From positions 29,029-93,028 of the forward strand of contig NZ_QYBB01000019.1 in the NCBI RefSeq assembly GCF_004137685.1: a DNA stretch of 64,000 nt, written 5' to 3'. The stretch comes from Lichenibacterium minor. Its GTDB lineage: Bacteria > Pseudomonadota > Alphaproteobacteria > Rhizobiales > Beijerinckiaceae. Under the pieces are notes generated by a model that was not told the origin of the DNA, searched no databases, and saw nothing but the letters and a program-made list of their open reading frames with translations. Position 1 is the stretch's first letter; the number at the start of each line of letters is the position of its first letter. The position numbers were made by a program, and so were the translations under genes. This document shows positions 1-8,236 of this stretch, one piece after another.

Positions 1-324
1 GCCCTGGCGATGATCCGCGCCCAGGCGCCCGACCTCGAGGTCGACGGCGAGATGCACGCCGACGCGGCGCTCAGCGCGCCGCTGCGCGACCGGCTCGTCA
101 GCGACAGCCCGCTGGAAGGGGCGGCCAACCTCCTGGTCATGCCGAACCTCGACGCCGCCAACATCGGCCTCACGCTGCTCGGCGCGGCGGCGAGCGGGCT
201 GCAGGTCGGGCCCGTTCTGCTCGGCCTGCAGAAGCCGCTGCACGTGCTGGTGCAGAAGGTGACGGCGCGCGGGATCGTCAACATGACGGCGCTCGCCGCC
301 GCGGAAGCGGCGCAGGCGGACTGA
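1..324 (+). CDS. maeB: NADP-dependent malic enzyme, C-terminal part (cut by window start)
   Basis: Only the last 107 residues are present; the reading frame is open from base 1 and ends at TGA 322-324. They match the C-terminal phosphotransacetylase-like domain of the large MaeB-type malic enzymes: EVDGEMHADAALS, then a SPLEGAANLLVMPNLDAAN segment and a VGPVLLG...VNMTALAA ending. MaeB decarboxylates malate to pyruvate in the cytoplasm with NADP; the PTA-like tail is regulatory and not acetyl-transferring in characterised homologues. dctA follows on the same strand, so malate uptake and malate breakdown are adjacent. A stand-alone phosphate acetyltransferase would look similar in this part, so the assignment rests on the MaeB-like wording of these motifs. 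Confidence 0.8.
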   Translation, partial: ALAMIRAQAPDLEVDGEMHADAALSAPLRDRLVSDSPLEGAANLLVMPNLDAANIGLTLLGAAASGLQVGPVLLGLQKPLHVLVQKVTARGIVNMTALAAAEAAQAD

Positions 325-328
325 AACG

Positions 329-353
329 GGGCGCCGCACGAGCGGCGGCGCCC
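329..353 (+). terminator. GC-rich hairpin after maeB
   Basis: GGGCGCCGC at 329-337 can pair with GCGGCGCCC at 345-353 around a 7-nt loop, starting 5 bases after the maeB stop. There is no T run, so this may be a weak terminator or only a stabilising 3' hairpin. Confidence 0.35.
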
Positions 354-501
354 GCCCGCGTTCCCCACCGGTCGACACCTTCGATCCCGGGTGTTCGCCG
401 GTGCGGGAAAAGGCTCCCCGCAGCGGCGACGCGCCGCCGAAACTCCTTTCCAGGACTGCGGGCCGTCGTTACGGTCCCGCAAAATTCGGGAGAAACGAAC
501 G

Positions 502-1827
502 ATGAATGCGGACGACCCGCGCATCCTGGCGGCCGCGGCGCGGCGCCCCTGGTACAAGCTCCTCTACGTCCAGGTGCTGATCGCCATCGTGCTGGGCATC
601 GTGCTGGGCGACGTGGCGCCCCAGACGGGCGCCGCCATGAAGCCGCTCGGCGACGCCTTCGTGAGCCTCATCCGGATGATGATCGCGCCGATCATCTACT
701 GCACGGTGGTGCACGGCATCGCCACCATGGGCGACCTGAAGCGGGTCGGCCGCGTCGGCATGAAGGCGCTGTTCTATTTCGAGGTCGTGTCCACCGTGGC
801 GCTGGCCTTCGGCCTGCTGATGGCCGAGATCGTCCAGCCCGGCGCGGGCTTCAACATCGACCCTGCGAAGCTCGACCCGAAGTCGGTCGCCAACTTCGTG
901 TCGGCGGCCAAGAACGACAGCGTGATGGCCCACGTCCTGGCCATCATCCCCAACAGCTTCTTCGACGCCTTCGCCAAGGGCGACCTGCTGCAGGTGCTGC
1001 TGCTGGCCATCCTGTCGGGCGTGGCGGTGTCCAAGCTCGGCGCGACCGGCGAGCGCATCTCGGAAGGCATCGAAGCCGCCGGCAAGATGTTCTTCCGCAT
1101 CATCGGCATCATCGTCCACGTGGCGCCGATCGGCGCCTTCGGCGCCATGGCCTTCACCATCGGCGCCTTCGGGCTGAAGAGCCTCGTCAACCTCGGCGAA
1201 CTCGTCGCCCTGTTCTACGTGACGAGCCTGCTCTTCGTCTTCATCGTGCTCGGCGCCATCGCGCGGTTCTCGGGATTCTCCATCTGGCGCTTCATCGTCT
1301 ACATCAAGGACGAGCTGCTCATCGTGCTCGGCACCTCCTCGTCGGAAACGGTGCTGCCCAACATGATCCGCAAGATGCAGGCCCTGGGGGCGTCCAAGCC
1401 CGTCGTCGGTCTCGTCATCCCCACCGGCTACAGCTTCAACCTCGACGGCACCAACATCTACATGACGCTGTCGGTGCTGTTCCTGGCCCAGGCCACCAAC
1501 ACCCACCTGTCGCTGTCGCAGGAGCTGTACATCCTCGTGATCGCGGCGCTGACGTCGAAGGGCGCCTCGGGCGTCACCGGCTCGGGCTTCATCACCCTGG
1601 CGGCCACGCTGGAGGTGGTGCCCGACATCCCCATCGCCGCCATCGCCATCATCCTGGGCATCGACAAGTTCATGAGCGAATGCCGCGCCCTGACGAACCT
1701 CGTGGGCAACGGCATCGCCACGATCGTGATCAGCCGCTGGGAAGGCGAGCTCGACCGCACCAAGCTCAACGCCGCGATGCGCAATCCCGTGGCGGTGGGC
1801 GACGTCATCGAGGGCCAGATCGTCTGA
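502..1827 (+). CDS. dctA: C4-dicarboxylate transporter DctA
   Basis: A 441-residue secondary transporter of the DAACS family that imports succinate, fumarate and malate with cations across the inner membrane. The family signatures are plain: a serine-rich [12 protein letters not shown] loop, the [17 protein letters not shown] motif and a GITGSGF-like re-entrant segment ([15 protein letters not shown]), with about eight hydrophobic helices from [12 protein letters not shown] onward. Length is normal for DctA. ATG 502 is chosen because GGGAGA lies 8 nt upstream and the protein then starts just before [10 protein letters not shown], as in relatives; the frame stays open upstream to 391 but that part is not conserved-looking. 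It lies downstream of maeB, which would use the imported malate. I looked for a sigma54 -24/-12 element, known for rhizobial dctA, and did not find one. Confidence 0.95.
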   Translation: MNADDPRILAAAARRPWYKLLYVQVLIAIVLGIVLGDVAPQTGAAMKPLGDAFVSLIRMMIAPIIYCTVVHGIATMGDLKRVGRVGMKALFYFEVVSTVALAFGLLMAEIVQPGAGFNIDPAKLDPKSVANFVSAAKNDSVMAHVLAIIPNSFFDAFAKGDLLQVLLLAILSGVAVSKLGATGERISEGIEAAGKMFFRIIGIIVHVAPIGAFGAMAFTIGAFGLKSLVNLGELVALFYVTSLLFVFIVLGAIARFSGFSIWRFIVYIKDELLIVLGTSSSETVLPNMIRKMQALGASKPVVGLVIPTGYSFNLDGTNIYMTLSVLFLAQATNTHLSLSQELYILVIAALTSKGASGVTGSGFITLAATLEVVPDIPIAAIAIILGIDKFMSECRALTNLVGNGIATIVISRWEGELDRTKLNAAMRNPVAVGDVIEGQIV

Positions 1828-1910
1828 TCCGGTCCGGCCGCGGCCGCCTTGTGGCGGTCGCGCGCCTCCGATACGAGCGGGACACCCATCCTCACGCCCG
1901 GTGCAGCAAC

Positions 1911-2741
1911 GTGTCGACCTTCACCACCGCCGACCTCGGCACCGTCGTCGAGATCCTGCGCGACGCCGCCCGCACCGAGGTCATGCCGCGCTTCCGCGGC
2001 CTCGTGCCCAAGCGCACGCGCGAGAAATCCTCGCGGCAGGACCTCGTCACCGACGCCGACGAGGCGGCCGAGGCCGCCATCGGGGCGGCCCTGTCCAAGG
2101 CCTTCCCGGGCTGCGCCGTGGTGGGCGAGGAAGCGACGGAGCGCGACCCGAGCCTGCTCGACCGGCTCGGCGAGCCCGACCTCGCCTTCGTGATCGACCC
2201 CATCGACGGCACCAAGAACTTCGCGTCCGACCTGCCGCTGTTCGGCATGATGGCGGCGGTGCTGCGGCGCGGCGAGGTCGTCGCCGGCGTGATCCTCGAC
2301 CCGGTCGAGGACGACTGGGCGGCGGCGGTGCGCGGCGAGGGCGCGTGGCGCGAGCGCGCCGACGGCCGCCAGCACGACCTCAAGGTCGGGCCCGCCCCGG
2401 CGCTGAACGAGATGGCGGGCCTCGTGTCCTGGACCTTCTTCCCCGGCGAGGAGCGCCTCCGGGTGCCGTCGCGCTTCCCCCGCGTCGCCAACGCCAGCGA
2501 TTACCGCTGCGCCGCCCACCAATATCGCCTGCTGTGCGGCGGCTTCTACGATTTCGCGCTGTATTCCAAGCTGATGCCTTGGGACCACGCGGCGGGCTGG
2601 CTGCTCCACAAGGAGGCGGGCGGCCATTCGGCCTGCCTCGACGGCACCCCCTACGTGCCGACGCGCCACGAGGGCGGCCTGCTCTGCGCCCCCACCCGCG
2701 ACAGTTGGGTCATACTGAGGGACGCCTTAGTGGCGCCTTGA
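1911..2741 (+). CDS. inositol-monophosphatase-family phosphatase (possibly histidinol-phosphatase)
   Basis: A 276-residue Mg-dependent phosphatase of the IMPase/FBPase fold. The metal-binding motifs are present in order: GEEAT near residue 68, DPIDGTKNF near 96, and WDHAAGWLLHKEAGG near 224. The family covers inositol-1-phosphatase, the HisN-type histidinol phosphatase and PAP phosphatase; sequence alone does not settle the substrate, and there is no histidine gene next door. GTG 1911 (VSTFTTADLG) is chosen as the start because the similarity begins there; the open frame upstream overlaps dctA and is not credible. It follows dctA by 83 bp on the same strand. Confidence 0.85.
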   Translation: MSTFTTADLGTVVEILRDAARTEVMPRFRGLVPKRTREKSSRQDLVTDADEAAEAAIGAALSKAFPGCAVVGEEATERDPSLLDRLGEPDLAFVIDPIDGTKNFASDLPLFGMMAAVLRRGEVVAGVILDPVEDDWAAAVRGEGAWRERADGRQHDLKVGPAPALNEMAGLVSWTFFPGEERLRVPSRFPRVANASDYRCAAHQYRLLCGGFYDFALYSKLMPWDHAAGWLLHKEAGGHSACLDGTPYVPTRHEGGLLCAPTRDSWVILRDALVAP

Positions 2742-2767
2742 CGGACGAGCCCGTATTGCAGTTTTCC

Positions 2768-2810
2768 TGCGTCACTTGCGCGCTTTCGCGCCCGCGGACG
2801 CGGTGACGCA
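2768..2810. repeat. inverted repeat upstream of opgH
   Basis: TGCGTCAC (2768-2775) is repeated inverted as GTGACGCA (2803-2810), 27 bases apart, in the gap between the phosphatase gene and opgH. The arms are exact. It could be an operator or the base of a stem-loop; nothing else identifies it. Confidence 0.35.
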
Positions 2811-2906
2811 TTACGCCGTCACGCGAAACTGCCACTGAACCCCGGCGGGTTCCCGGACCATCGGCCGGGTGCATGGCCGCACGCCCTCGTAACCGCGGAT
2901 GCCTCC

Positions 2907-4703
2907 TTGGTCGACGCTGCCCTTTCCTCCGCCGCCGACGCCCACCTGTCCCTTCGCGGTGCCCGCAATCGCCGCCTCCTCCTCGTCCTGCCGAGCGTCG
3001 CTCTGGCGGCCCTGACCCTCGCCCTGTCGGTGGGCGTGCTGGCGTCGGCGCGCCATTCCGCCCTCGATTGGGCGCTGCTCGTCCCCTTCGCCCTGGTGAT
3101 GGCCTGGGAAGGGCTCGTCGTGTGGCAGCTGGTCCTGGGCTTCGTCGCGTGGCTGCGCGGGCCCGAAGCGCTGTCGGCGCTCGAGCGGCGCGCCGAAACG
3201 GTCGAGCCGGTGGCGACGGGGCTGAGCCGCACCGCCCTGGTGATCCCCATCTGCGACGAGGATCCCGCGGCGGTCTTCGCCTATGTCGGCATCGCGCGCC
3301 GCTCGCTCGCCCGCACGGGGCGCGTCGACGACGTGGACGTCCACGTCCTCAGCGACACCCGGCTTCCCGCCCTGGCCGCCGAGGAGCGGCGCTTGTGGGA
3401 CGCGCTGCCGGCGTCCGACGACCTGCCGCCCGTGTTCTATCGCCACCGCGCCGCCAACGCCGGCCGCAAGGCCGGCAACGTCATGGAGATGTTCGACCGC
3501 ACCGGCGACGCCTACGACTTCGCCGTGGTGCTCGACGCCGACAGCCTGATGAGCGGCGCGTCGATCCGCCGGCTGATCCGGCTGATGGAGGAGAACCCGC
3601 GGCTCGGCATCGTGCAGACGGTGTCCTACGCCACCGGCCACGACACGCTCTTCGCCCGCATCCAGCAGTTCGCCGTGCGGCTCTACGCGCCGCTGGCCCT
3701 GCGCGGCCTCGACTTCTGGCAGGGCGCCGACAGCTCTTACTGGGGCCACAACGCCATCTTGCGCGTGGCGCCGTTCCGCGCCCATTGCCGCCTGCCCGTG
3801 CTGACCGGGAAACCCCCGTTCGGCGGCGAGATCCTGTGCCACGACGTCGTCGAGGCCGCCCTGATGGCGCGCGCCGGCTGGGACACGCGCCTCCTCCCCG
3901 AGTTCGACGGCACCTGGGAGGAGATGCCGACCAACACGGTCGACTTGATGGGCCGCGAGCGGCGCTGGTGCCAGGGCAACCTCCAGCACGCCCGCATCCT
4001 CGGCTTCCCCGGCCTCAAGGCGGCGAGCCGCGGCCACATCCTGCTCGGCATCGGCGGCTACCTCACGGCGCCGCTGTGGTGGCTGTTCCTGTTCGGCGGC
4101 GCGCTGCGGGTGGCGTTCGGCGTCAAGGGCGGCCTCGGGCTCCTCGCCTACGGGGCGACGGAGCGCGGGCCCGCCGCCGAGGCGCTCCTCGCCCTGGCGG
4201 CGGTGCTGATCCTCGTGCCGCGCGTGCTGAACCTCGTGCGCGCCTTCGGCGATGCGCGGCTCCGGGCCGAGTTCGGCGGCACGGGGCGTCTCGCCGCCGG
4301 GGCCGCACTCGAGCAGGGCATCTGGCTGCTGCTCGGCCCGCTGCTGTCGCTGGTCAACGCCGGCTTCGTGCTGTGGACCGCCGTGGGGCGCGTCGTGCCC
4401 TGGGTGGCGCAGTCCCGCGCCGACCGCCACGTGACGCTGGCCGAAGCCTGGCGCTGCCATTCCACCCAGGCGGCGGTCGGCGTCGCCCTGGCGGCCACGG
4501 CCTGGATGGCCGGCGGCGCCTACGCGCTGTGGCTCGCCCCCACCTACGTGGGCCTCATCGTCAGCCCCGCGCTGACCTCGGCGCTGAGCCGCGTCGACCT
4601 CGGCCGGCTGTCGCATCGCCTGGGCCTCTTCGTGACGGTCGACGACACCGCCCCGGCGCCCGAGATCCTGGAACTCCGCGCCGCCGCGGCATCGGACGCC
4701 TGA
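2907..4703 (+). CDS. opgH: glucans biosynthesis glucosyltransferase OpgH (MdoH)
   Basis: A 598-residue inner-membrane family 2 glycosyltransferase that builds the beta-glucan backbone of osmoregulated periplasmic glucans from UDP-glucose. An N-terminal membrane pair (about residues 22-75) precedes the cytoplasmic GT2 domain with VLDADSLMSG, QGADSSYWGHN, CHDVVEAALMARAG and the ERRWCQGNLQH motif (the Q/RxxRW acceptor site), followed by four or more C-terminal membrane segments. It is shorter than E. coli OpgH (847 aa), as in other alphaproteobacteria, because the long N-terminal extension is missing. The usual partner opgG is not adjacent. The start is TTG 2907 without a convincing ribosome site, so a few residues at the N terminus are uncertain. 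Confidence 0.9.
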   Translation: MVDAALSSAADAHLSLRGARNRRLLLVLPSVALAALTLALSVGVLASARHSALDWALLVPFALVMAWEGLVVWQLVLGFVAWLRGPEALSALERRAETVEPVATGLSRTALVIPICDEDPAAVFAYVGIARRSLARTGRVDDVDVHVLSDTRLPALAAEERRLWDALPASDDLPPVFYRHRAANAGRKAGNVMEMFDRTGDAYDFAVVLDADSLMSGASIRRLIRLMEENPRLGIVQTVSYATGHDTLFARIQQFAVRLYAPLALRGLDFWQGADSSYWGHNAILRVAPFRAHCRLPVLTGKPPFGGEILCHDVVEAALMARAGWDTRLLPEFDGTWEEMPTNTVDLMGRERRWCQGNLQHARILGFPGLKAASRGHILLGIGGYLTAPLWWLFLFGGALRVAFGVKGGLGLLAYGATERGPAAEALLALAAVLILVPRVLNLVRAFGDARLRAEFGGTGRLAAGAALEQGIWLLLGPLLSLVNAGFVLWTAVGRVVPWVAQSRADRHVTLAEAWRCHSTQAAVGVALAATAWMAGGAYALWLAPTYVGLIVSPALTSALSRVDLGRLSHRLGLFVTVDDTAPAPEILELRAAAASDA

Positions 4704-4737
4704 GGCGACGCGGAGGGCCGGCGATGCGAACCGGCCC

Positions 4738-4766
4738 TTGAAGTCGGAGCCCGTCCGGCCTATTCT
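4738..4766 (+). promoter_or_regulatory. sigma70-type promoter of ssrA
   Basis: TTGAAG at 4738-4743 and TATTCT at 4761-4766 are separated by 17 bases. Initiation would fall near 4773, just before the acceptor piece of the tmRNA. Confidence 0.65.
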
Positions 4767-4772
4767 CCGCTC

Positions 4773-5083
4773 GTGGCTACGGCCAATATGGCGATAAACG
4801 GAATTCGGAATAAACCATACGGACCCCGGGGCGGTACCGGGCGGGTCCACCTAAGCCTTCGACGTCGAAGGTTTCGGTGGGCCCGAAATAGGATTGACGT
4901 GGGTGTAAAGGGATCTCTTTTGCTCGGCATTGTACCGCCGTTATCGGGCTAAACCTATAGTTGCCAATGACAACTATGCTCCGGTGGCCGTCGCCGCGTA
5001 ATGCGGTGAAGGTACTGGGAATCAAGCCCTAGGGGGTAGCACTTCTAGGCGGGGTCCGGAGGCACCTGGCAACAGAAGCCTCC
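4773..5083 (+). ncRNA. ssrA: two-piece (permuted) tmRNA, ssrA
   Basis: A circularly permuted tmRNA, the form found in alphaproteobacteria, which rescues stalled ribosomes and tags the nascent protein. Acceptor piece first: T-stem CCCGG/CCGGG (4825-4829 and 4837-4841) directly followed by acceptor strand CGGGTCC (4842-4848) and ACC. A removed spacer follows, holding the palindrome CCTTCGAC/GTCGAAGG (4856-4871). The coding piece starts at 4879 with GGGCCCG, which pairs with CGGGTCC in 7 bp including the G3-U70 wobble read by alanyl-tRNA synthetase; next come 5 bases and GGATTGACG, as in other tmRNAs. The tag frame at 4963-5001 reads ANDNYAPVAVAA then TAA. A GGAGGC/GCCTCC hairpin (5058-5083) ends it. 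The 5' and 3' limits are estimates from the promoter and the last hairpin. The T-loop (GGCGGTA) is not the canonical TTCRANY, and the final A of CCA is not encoded. Confidence 0.95.
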
Positions 5084-5142
5084 ACTTCATCCTTTGTTGT
5101 GAGTCGGTCGTTAGCCTGCAGCGCGGGGGACTGTCTCGCCGC

Positions 5143-5952
5143 ATGAAGTCTTATCTCGATCTTTTGGCCCACGTCATCGATGTCGGCACCCGCAAGTCGG
5201 ACCGCACCGGCACCGGCACCCTGTCGGTCTTCGGTCCGCAGCTCCGCTTCGACCTCGAGGACGGTTTTCCGCTCGTCACCACGAAGAAGCTGCACCTCAA
5301 GTCCATCGTGCACGAGCTGCTGTGGTTCATCCGCGGCGACACCAACGTCGGTTACCTCAAGGACAACGGCGTCTCGATCTGGGACGAGTGGGCCGACGAC
5401 CGGGGCGACCTCGGGCCCGTCTACGGGCATCAGTGGCGCTCGTGGCAGGGCGCCGACGGCCGCACCCACGACCAGCTCCGCGACGTGCTCGCCGAGCTGC
5501 AACGGAACCCGGACAGCCGCCGCCTGATCGTGTCGGCCTGGAACGTCGCCGACCTCGACCGCATGGCGCTGGCGCCCTGCCACTGCCTGTTCCAGTTCTA
5601 CACCGAGCCGCTCCCCGGCGGCGGCCGCCGCCTGTCGCTGCAGCTCTACCAGCGTTCGGCCGACCTGCTGCTCGGCGTGCCCTTCAACATCGCCTCCTAC
5701 GCGCTTCTGCTGGCCCTGGTGGCGCGCCACTGCGGCTACGAGCCCGGCACCTTCGTCCACGCCTTCGGCGACGCGCATATCTACGGCAACCACCTCGAGC
5801 AGGTGCGGACGCAGCTCGGCCGGGCTCCGCGACCGCTGCCGCGCCTCGTCCTGAACCCGGACGTGCGGGACCTGTTCGCCTTCCGCTTCGAGGACATCGC
5901 TTTCGAGGGTTACGACCCTTGGCCCGCCATCAGGGCGCCGGTGGCGGTGTGA
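5143..5952 (+). CDS. thyA: thymidylate synthase ThyA
   Basis: A 269-residue thymidylate synthase, which methylates dUMP to dTMP with methylenetetrahydrofolate in the cytoplasm. The catalytic cysteine is Cys146 in [11 protein letters not shown], the same number as in E. coli. Also visible are the phosphate-binding RTGTGT near residue 21, the [20 protein letters not shown] stretch and the HIYGNH motif. Length is standard. It starts the set thyA, GNAT, folA. The folA product regenerates the folate that ThyA oxidises, so the two are a functional pair. Confidence 0.97.
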   Translation: MKSYLDLLAHVIDVGTRKSDRTGTGTLSVFGPQLRFDLEDGFPLVTTKKLHLKSIVHELLWFIRGDTNVGYLKDNGVSIWDEWADDRGDLGPVYGHQWRSWQGADGRTHDQLRDVLAELQRNPDSRRLIVSAWNVADLDRMALAPCHCLFQFYTEPLPGGGRRLSLQLYQRSADLLLGVPFNIASYALLLALVARHCGYEPGTFVHAFGDAHIYGNHLEQVRTQLGRAPRPLPRLVLNPDVRDLFAFRFEDIAFEGYDPWPAIRAPVAV

Positions 5953-5959
5953 GCGCGCC

Positions 5960-6445
5960 ATGACCGCCGTCGTTCGTCCCGCGGTCGCCGCCGACGCCGC
6001 CCTGATCCACGACTTCGTGATGGAGCTCGCCAGCTACGAGCGGCTCGCCCACCAGGTGCGCTCGACGCCTGAGAGTTTCGCGCGAGCGCTGTTCGGCGAG
6101 CGGCCGCGCGCCTTCTGCGACATCGTCGCGTGGGAGGGGCAGGCGGCCGGGATGGCGCTATGGTTCTACAACTTCTCCACCTTCGAGGGTCGGCACGGCA
6201 TCTACCTCGAGGACCTCTACGTCCGCCCCGAGCACCGCGGGCGCGGCCTCGGCCGCGCCTTGCTGGAAGGGCTGGCGCGGCGCTGCCTCGCGGAAGGGCT
6301 GACGCGCCTGCAGTGGAGCGTGCTCGACTGGAACGAGCCCGCCATCGGCTTCTACCGCGGGCTCGGCGCCGAGATGCTGGACGACTGGACGGGATGCCGC
6401 GTCGCCGACGACGCGCTGGCGCGGCTGGCGGGGGCGGGGGCGTGA
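5960..6445 (+). CDS. GNAT family N-acetyltransferase (SSAT-like)
   Basis: A 161-residue GNAT acetyltransferase. The acetyl-CoA loop is HRGRGLGRALL near residue 93, preceded by GIYLEDLYVRPE and followed by WSVLDWNEPAIGFYRGLGA. This is the wording of the diamine (spermidine/spermine) acetyltransferase-like subgroup, but the substrate cannot be fixed from sequence. It lies 7 bp after thyA and its stop overlaps the folA start (GTGA), so the three are very likely one transcript. Confidence 0.85.
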   Translation: MTAVVRPAVAADAALIHDFVMELASYERLAHQVRSTPESFARALFGERPRAFCDIVAWEGQAAGMALWFYNFSTFEGRHGIYLEDLYVRPEHRGRGLGRALLEGLARRCLAEGLTRLQWSVLDWNEPAIGFYRGLGAEMLDDWTGCRVADDALARLAGAGA

Positions 6446-6954
6446 CGGTGCCCGTCGTCCTCATCGCGGCCGTGGGCCGCAACGGCGCCATCGGGCTGCG
6501 CAACGGGCTTCCCTGGCGCCTGCCGTCCGACCTGCGCGGATTCAAGGCCGAAACCATGGGCAAGCCCGTGGTCATGGGGCGAAAGACCTTCGCGTCGCTC
6601 GGCCGCCCGCTGCCGGGGCGGCACCTCGTGGTCGTGTCCCGCCATCCCGCGTCGCCGCTGCCGGAGGGCGTCGTCGGCGCGACCGGCGTCGAGGAAGCGC
6701 TGGCCCGCGCGCAGGGCATCGCGGCCGGGTGCGGGGCAGGCGAAGTGATGGTCGCGGGCGGGGCCGAGATCTACCGCGCCACCATGCCCTTCGCCGACGC
6801 GCTGCGGATCACCGAGGTCGACCTCGCCCCCGAAGCCGACAGCGTCTTTCCCGCCATCGATCCCACGCTGTGGCGCGAACTGTCCCGCGTGCCGGGGCGT
6901 CGGGGCGAACGGGACGAGGCGGATTTCGCCGTGGTCGGCTACGGGCGGCGGTGA
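6442..6954 (+). CDS. folA: dihydrofolate reductase
   Basis: A 170-residue DHFR that reduces dihydrofolate to tetrahydrofolate with NADPH. Motifs in order: GRNGAIGLRNGLPWRLPSDLRGFKAET (substrate site with the Trp and Asp of the family), VVMGRKTFASLGRPLPGR (NADPH site), VMVAGGAEIYRATMPFADALRITEV. GTG 6442 is chosen as start; it overlaps the upstream stop by 4 nt and puts the family N terminus at residue 3. It serves ThyA, two genes upstream. Confidence 0.95.
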   Translation: MTVPVVLIAAVGRNGAIGLRNGLPWRLPSDLRGFKAETMGKPVVMGRKTFASLGRPLPGRHLVVVSRHPASPLPEGVVGATGVEEALARAQGIAAGCGAGEVMVAGGAEIYRATMPFADALRITEVDLAPEADSVFPAIDPTLWRELSRVPGRRGERDEADFAVVGYGRR

Positions 6955-6979
6955 CGCCGCGACCCCCGACCGCGCCCGA

Positions 6980-7008
6980 TTGCTGCCGCGCCCCCACTCC
7001 CCTATATC
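6980..7008 (+). promoter_or_regulatory. sigma70-type promoter of hflKC
   Basis: TTGCTG at 6980-6985 and TATATC at 7003-7008 are 17 bases apart, about 90 bp before the hflK start. Confidence 0.55.
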
Positions 7009-7035
7009 GCAGGTTAGGGCGGATGCGCCGTCGGC

Positions 7036-7093
7036 GAGGCCGCGGCGCGGCGCGGCGGTGACGAGGCTGCGGCGCGGCGCGCCTGTGACGAGG
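7036..7093 (+). repeat. 27-bp imperfect tandem repeat before hflK
   Basis: Two 27-base units (7036-7062 and 7063-7089), each starting GAGGC and ending GTGAC, followed by a third GAGG at 7090 that serves as the hflK ribosome site. The repeat is 9 codons long and keeps the hflK frame. Confidence 0.6.
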
Positions 7094-7099
7094 AACGGG

Positions 7100-8236
7100 A
7101 TGTCCTGGAGCAACAGTGGCGGCGGCGGCCCGTGGAAGCCCGGCAATCCGGGACCCTGGGGGCAGGGGGCCGGCTCCGGCGGCGGAGGCGGTCAGACGCC
7201 TCCCGACCTCGAAGAGTTCATCCGCCGCAGCCAGCAGCGGCTGAAGGGTTTCTTCCCCGGCGGCAGCCTGGGGGGCGGCCTCGGCCTCCTGGCGATCGTG
7301 CTCGTCGCGGCCGTGCTGTGGCTCGCCAGCGGCTTCTACACCGTGTCGCCCAACGAGGTCGGCCTCAACCTCGTGTTCGGCAAGTTCCAGGGCACGAGCT
7401 CGCCCGGCCTGAACTACAACTTCCCCTATCCGGTCGGCGACGTCATCAAGCTCGCCGTGACGGACCGCAATTCGACCGACGTCGGCTTCGCGTCGGGCGC
7501 GACCCGCTCCGGGCAGCTCTCGAGCACCGACGTGCTCGCCGAAAGCCTGATGCTCACCGGCGACGACAACATCGCCGACGTGAAATTCCGCGTCATCTGG
7601 CAGATCGATCCCGAGCACCCCGAATTCTACGCCTTCAACCTGCGCCATCCGGACGAGACCGTGAAGGCCGTGGCGGAATCCGCCATGCGTGAGGTGATCG
7701 GCCGCCAGAAGATCCAGTACATCCTCACCTCCGGCCGCAAGACCATCGAGCCCGAGGTCCAGAACCTCATCCAGGGCGTGCTGAGCCAGTACAAGGCCGG
7801 CGTCCTGGTGTTGCAGGTGCAGCTCCTGTCCGTCGACCCGCCCGCGCAGGTCATCGCGGCCTTTCGCGACGTGACGGCGGCGCAGCAGGACCGGCAGCGC
7901 CTCAGCAACGAGGCCCAGGGCTACGCCAACAAGGTCGTGCCCGAGGCGCGCGGCGCCGCCGCCGCCATCGAGCAGGAGGCCGAGGGCTACAAGACCCAGA
8001 CCGTCCAGGAGGCGCTCGGTCAGGCGTCCCGCTTCGAGCAGGTCTACGAGCAGTACAAGAAGGCGCCCGACGTGACCCGCGAGCGCATCTACCTCGAAAC
8101 CATGGAGTCCGTCCTGGCCGGCGCCGACAAGACGATCATCGACAAGGGCGGCGCGGGCGTGCTGCCCGTGCTGCCGCTCGACGGCGGTGCCGCGGGCGTC
8201 GGCAAGGCGCTTTCGGCGATCGGAGCCAAGCCATGA
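7100..8236 (+). CDS. hflK: FtsH protease modulator HflK
   Basis: A 378-residue SPFH-family membrane protein that, with HflC, forms the complex restraining the FtsH protease. It begins with the typical Gly/Pro-rich MSWSNSGGGGPWKPGNPG segment, has one membrane helix near residues 63-80 (LGLLAIVLVAAVLWLASG), then the SPFH/band-7 domain and an Ala/Glu-rich coiled stretch. The bulk lies on the periplasmic side. ATG 7100 is chosen on the conserved MSWSN start; GTG codons at 7058 and 7085 would add residues encoded by the tandem repeat. The stop overlaps hflC by 4 nt. Confidence 0.93.
   Translation: MSWSNSGGGGPWKPGNPGPWGQGAGSGGGGGQTPPDLEEFIRRSQQRLKGFFPGGSLGGGLGLLAIVLVAAVLWLASGFYTVSPNEVGLNLVFGKFQGTSSPGLNYNFPYPVGDVIKLAVTDRNSTDVGFASGATRSGQLSSTDVLAESLMLTGDDNIADVKFRVIWQIDPEHPEFYAFNLRHPDETVKAVAESAMREVIGRQKIQYILTSGRKTIEPEVQNLIQGVLSQYKAGVLVLQVQLLSVDPPAQVIAAFRDVTAAQQDRQRLSNEAQGYANKVVPEARGAAAAIEQEAEGYKTQTVQEALGQASRFEQVYEQYKKAPDVTRERIYLETMESVLAGADKTIIDKGGAGVLPVLPLDGGAAGVGKALSAIGAKP

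Noticed and set aside
325..501. sigma54 promoter for dctA
   Set aside because: Rhizobial dctA genes use one, but no TGGCAC-N5-TTGC-like element is present here.
2811..4850. 679-codon open frame antisense to opgH
   Set aside because: Arg/Gly/His-rich noise typical of antisense frames in very GC-rich genes; opgH on the other strand has all family motifs.
4777..5025. 82-codon open frame on the minus strand
   Set aside because: It runs antisense through the tmRNA gene and matches no protein pattern; the RNA structure explains the sequence.
7036..7093. short CRISPR-like repeat
   Set aside because: The units are contiguous with no spacers and overlap a ribosome site; it is a simple tandem duplication.
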